Below the pieces are notes generated by a model. It was given only the letters and a program-made list of their open reading frames with translations, had not been told where the DNA came from and searched no databases. From Bin80 sp964503085 (GTDB taxonomy: Bacteria; Bacteroidota; Rhodothermia; Rhodothermales; Bin80), in NCBI GenBank assembly GCA_964503085.1, contig CAZCYQ010000011.1, positions 13,572 to 77,571 on the forward strand: a stretch of 64,000 bases of DNA, given 5' to 3'. Positions 62,600 through 64,000 of this stretch are shown piece after piece (position 1 is the stretch's first letter; each line of letters opens with the position of its first letter). A program made the position numbers and the translations under genes.

Positions 62600-63781
62600 C
62601 TAAGCACCATCTTCCCTCACTTGGTACACAATCAGGATAGTTCCCGTACTATGATCCACCGCGTAGGCTCGGCCTTCCCGAATGGTAATCAAATCTATTT
62701 CAGAGGGAAGCGTAATCTGGCCGTAGAGTTGATTGTCTTTGCCAAGGATTAGCCACTGAGAGGTGGAGTCCATTACTGACGGCGAGGTTGTTTTTACCCA
62801 GATGCGTTCCAGATCGTCAACGACAAATGTCTCAATGGCAGGTTTGTTTGCTGGTAGATCTGCCGAGAGAACGGCCTTCCTATACCAATCCCAACTGTCT
62901 TTGACATTGTCCTCTACCTCTTGACGCAGCAGAGGGATAGGCGTTAGGGGATATGTGATTGTATCACTTAGTACGCCACTTGGAGAAATGACATCGATGT
63001 TAATAGATTCCGTCCAACCAGCATACGTCCTACCTGCTAAATCCATGCGCAGAACTGGCTCACGTCCGAAAGGATTTCTAATCGCGAATTGCTCTTCGCC
63101 TGGAGGAGAGACAATCCACTCGGCAGATGGCAGATCATGTACAGGTGGATGAATGACTTCTCCCTCCCAATCGACTCGCATAGTATACAATCGTCGGTCC
63201 ATCAATACCTCTCCAGGCGATACGGGCCAACTGTACGTGACGAGAAAACCCGTGTTGAGTACCCCGACCAACCAGTAGGGCAGGCCTAACGAATCTTGTG
63301 AAACTGTAAAACTATAGGCCAACTCCAGTCCCTCCGGTTCAAATACAGATATACGCTCTAAACGAGAATCGAAAGCATAAAGTGTATCTGCAAAACCAGT
63401 ATAGATTGACGCAAGTCTTTGAAACTCGCCAGGAGCACTGCCTTCCTGACCAATAGTTCTGATGAGATCTCCTTCTGCCGTAAAGACATAGACTTGGGGA
63501 TATTGCCGTTCTCCAATAAAAATTCGGCCGGATCCGTCAACACTGACGAGCTCCCCAATCCCACCGAACAAAACCGTGTCTCCAGCAAGCTCGTCACCCA
63601 GTCGAAAGAGTTCACTCAACTCAAAACTATTGGGTATGACCTCACGTGCTCCATCATTTTCACTCGCCGTACAGGCTGACATCAAAGAAACTGCGATCAT
63701 GCAAACCCCGAGAATCCAGAATGAGCATTTAGTCAACCGGGGCACATATTGATTTCCGTCCGGGGCCTGGAGCTTAGTCAT
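62600..63781 (-). CDS. 6-bladed beta-propeller (NHL-like) lipoprotein
   Basis: 393 residues with a lipoprotein signal (CSFWILGVCMIAVSLMSAC, lipidated Cys). Blades: LSELFRLGDELAGDTVLFGG, IGELVSVDGSGRIFIGERQY, VFTAEGDLIRTIGQEGSAPG EFQRLASIY, YAFDSRLERISVFEPEG, and C-terminal RIWVKTTSPSVMDSTSQWLI. It is a close structural relative of the product at 43773-44951. A tiny membrane ORF (63774-63881) overlaps its start. The role is unknown; family members in Bacteroidota are surface or periplasmic. Confidence 0.82.
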   Translation of the reverse strand: MTKLQAPDGNQYVPRLTKCSFWILGVCMIAVSLMSACTASENDGAREVIPNSFELSELFRLGDELAGDTVLFGGIGELVSVDGSGRIFIGERQYPQVYVFTAEGDLIRTIGQEGSAPGEFQRLASIYTGFADTLYAFDSRLERISVFEPEGLELAYSFTVSQDSLGLPYWLVGVLNTGFLVTYSWPVSPGEVLMDRRLYTMRVDWEGEVIHPPVHDLPSAEWIVSPPGEEQFAIRNPFGREPVLRMDLAGRTYAGWTESINIDVISPSGVLSDTITYPLTPIPLLRQEVEDNVKDSWDWYRKAVLSADLPANKPAIETFVVDDLERIWVKTTSPSVMDSTSQWLILGKDNQLYGQITLPSEIDLITIREGRAYAVDHSTGTILIVYQVREDGA

Positions 63782-63881
63782 ATTGTTGATGTTCTAGAAG
63801 TCCAAAAACTAGATATATAATGCAGACACACAAGAATATTGATAACAACAGGATGTGTAGCTTATCTCGTGCTCTGCTCAT
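63774..63881 (-). CDS. Possible 35-aa single-span membrane peptide
   Basis: ATG at 63879-63881 to TAA at 63774-63776. It reads MSRARDKLHILLLSIFLCVC then IIYLVFGLLEHQQYD, one hydrophobic helix with a basic N-terminus. It overlaps the start of the propeller lipoprotein gene by eight bases in another frame, the arrangement of a translationally coupled leader or partner peptide. It may be chance; no family was recognised. Confidence 0.35.
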   Translation of the reverse strand: MSRARDKLHILLLSIFLCVCIIYLVFGLLEHQQYD

Positions 63882-64000
63882 AATCGCTACTGATCCAAAT
63901 CCATGTCTTTGTACCGATAAAACACACCGTCAGTGTAATGAAAAACGGGTCTTCGCCCTTAATTGTGAGATGAGTCATAAATTTAGGTAATTTTCGAAAG

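Noticed and set aside
62400..64000. Origin of replication (DnaA-box cluster) near the tRNA genes
   Set aside because: No cluster of TTATCCACA-type boxes was noticed by eye, and dnaA is absent from the window.

Overview
The window looks like a chromosomal segment of a Gram-negative bacterium of the Bacteroidota/Rhodothermota type. This is inferred from the gene families: a PorV/PorQ-type outer-membrane protein, a TonB-dependent receptor with a carboxypeptidase-like N-terminal domain, three 6-bladed beta-propeller (NHL-like) exported proteins, a PVC-type heme-binding dehydrogenase, an E1 dehydrogenase with alpha and beta parts in one chain, and UvrA/UvrC/Mfd/RecF housekeeping genes. Lipobox signal peptides are common, and several genes appear to use GTG or TTG starts. 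No database search was possible.

Left end (1-5.1 kb): an accessory region. A truncated gene resembling the AbiJ N-terminal domain runs off the left edge. Directly upstream of it sits a 4.2 kb IS1595-family element (402-4602) with 31-bp inverted repeats (one mismatch) and a perfect 8-bp target duplication. Besides its transposase the element carries seven passenger genes: a secreted HNH-type nuclease-like lipoprotein, coiled-coil and membrane proteins, and a small basic protein whose stop codon lies inside the right inverted repeat. This is a 'transporter IS' layout and the most unusual locus in the window.

5.1-12.4 kb: a CBM48-like glycan-binding protein, then a tightly overlapping leftward run mce-uvrC-molybdenum (sulfite-oxidase-like) enzyme-cytochrome c-spmA-spmB, with rsmB diverging from it. 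12.7-28.2 kb: envelope and uptake genes. These are a TonB receptor, a small beta-barrel protein, a large PmoA-like/dehydrogenase/cytochrome c fusion lipoprotein, a PorV/PorQ-like protein, a beta-propeller protein, and a leftward trio of outer-membrane proteins (Wzi-like, unknown barrel, TonB plug/barrel). A frameshifted TnpB-like remnant abuts the last of these.

28.6-41.9 kb: rightward genes for a polyprenyl-phosphate sugar transferase, the E1 fusion, a Bcp peroxiredoxin, gatB, a cysteine-less TlpA-like lipoprotein, tpiA, uvrA and two GT4 glycosyltransferases. 41.8-49.6 kb: leftward genes for a TPR protein, a beta-propeller protein and an MMPL/RND transporter-DUF3047-flippase-like operon. A decayed second copy of part of the MMPL gene and its 3' flank marks an old duplication. 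49.7-55.9 kb: maoC, recF, murQ and mfd.

55.8-64 kb: the conserved replication-origin-proximal cluster rsmG-mnmG-mnmE-yidC-rnpA-rpmH in leftward order, with a perfect parS palindrome inside the start of rsmG, two tRNA genes (Gly-CCC, Val-TAC) and a third beta-propeller lipoprotein preceded by a tiny overlapping membrane ORF. Together with recF this suggests the right half lies near the chromosome origin, although no dnaA gene or DnaA-box cluster was seen.
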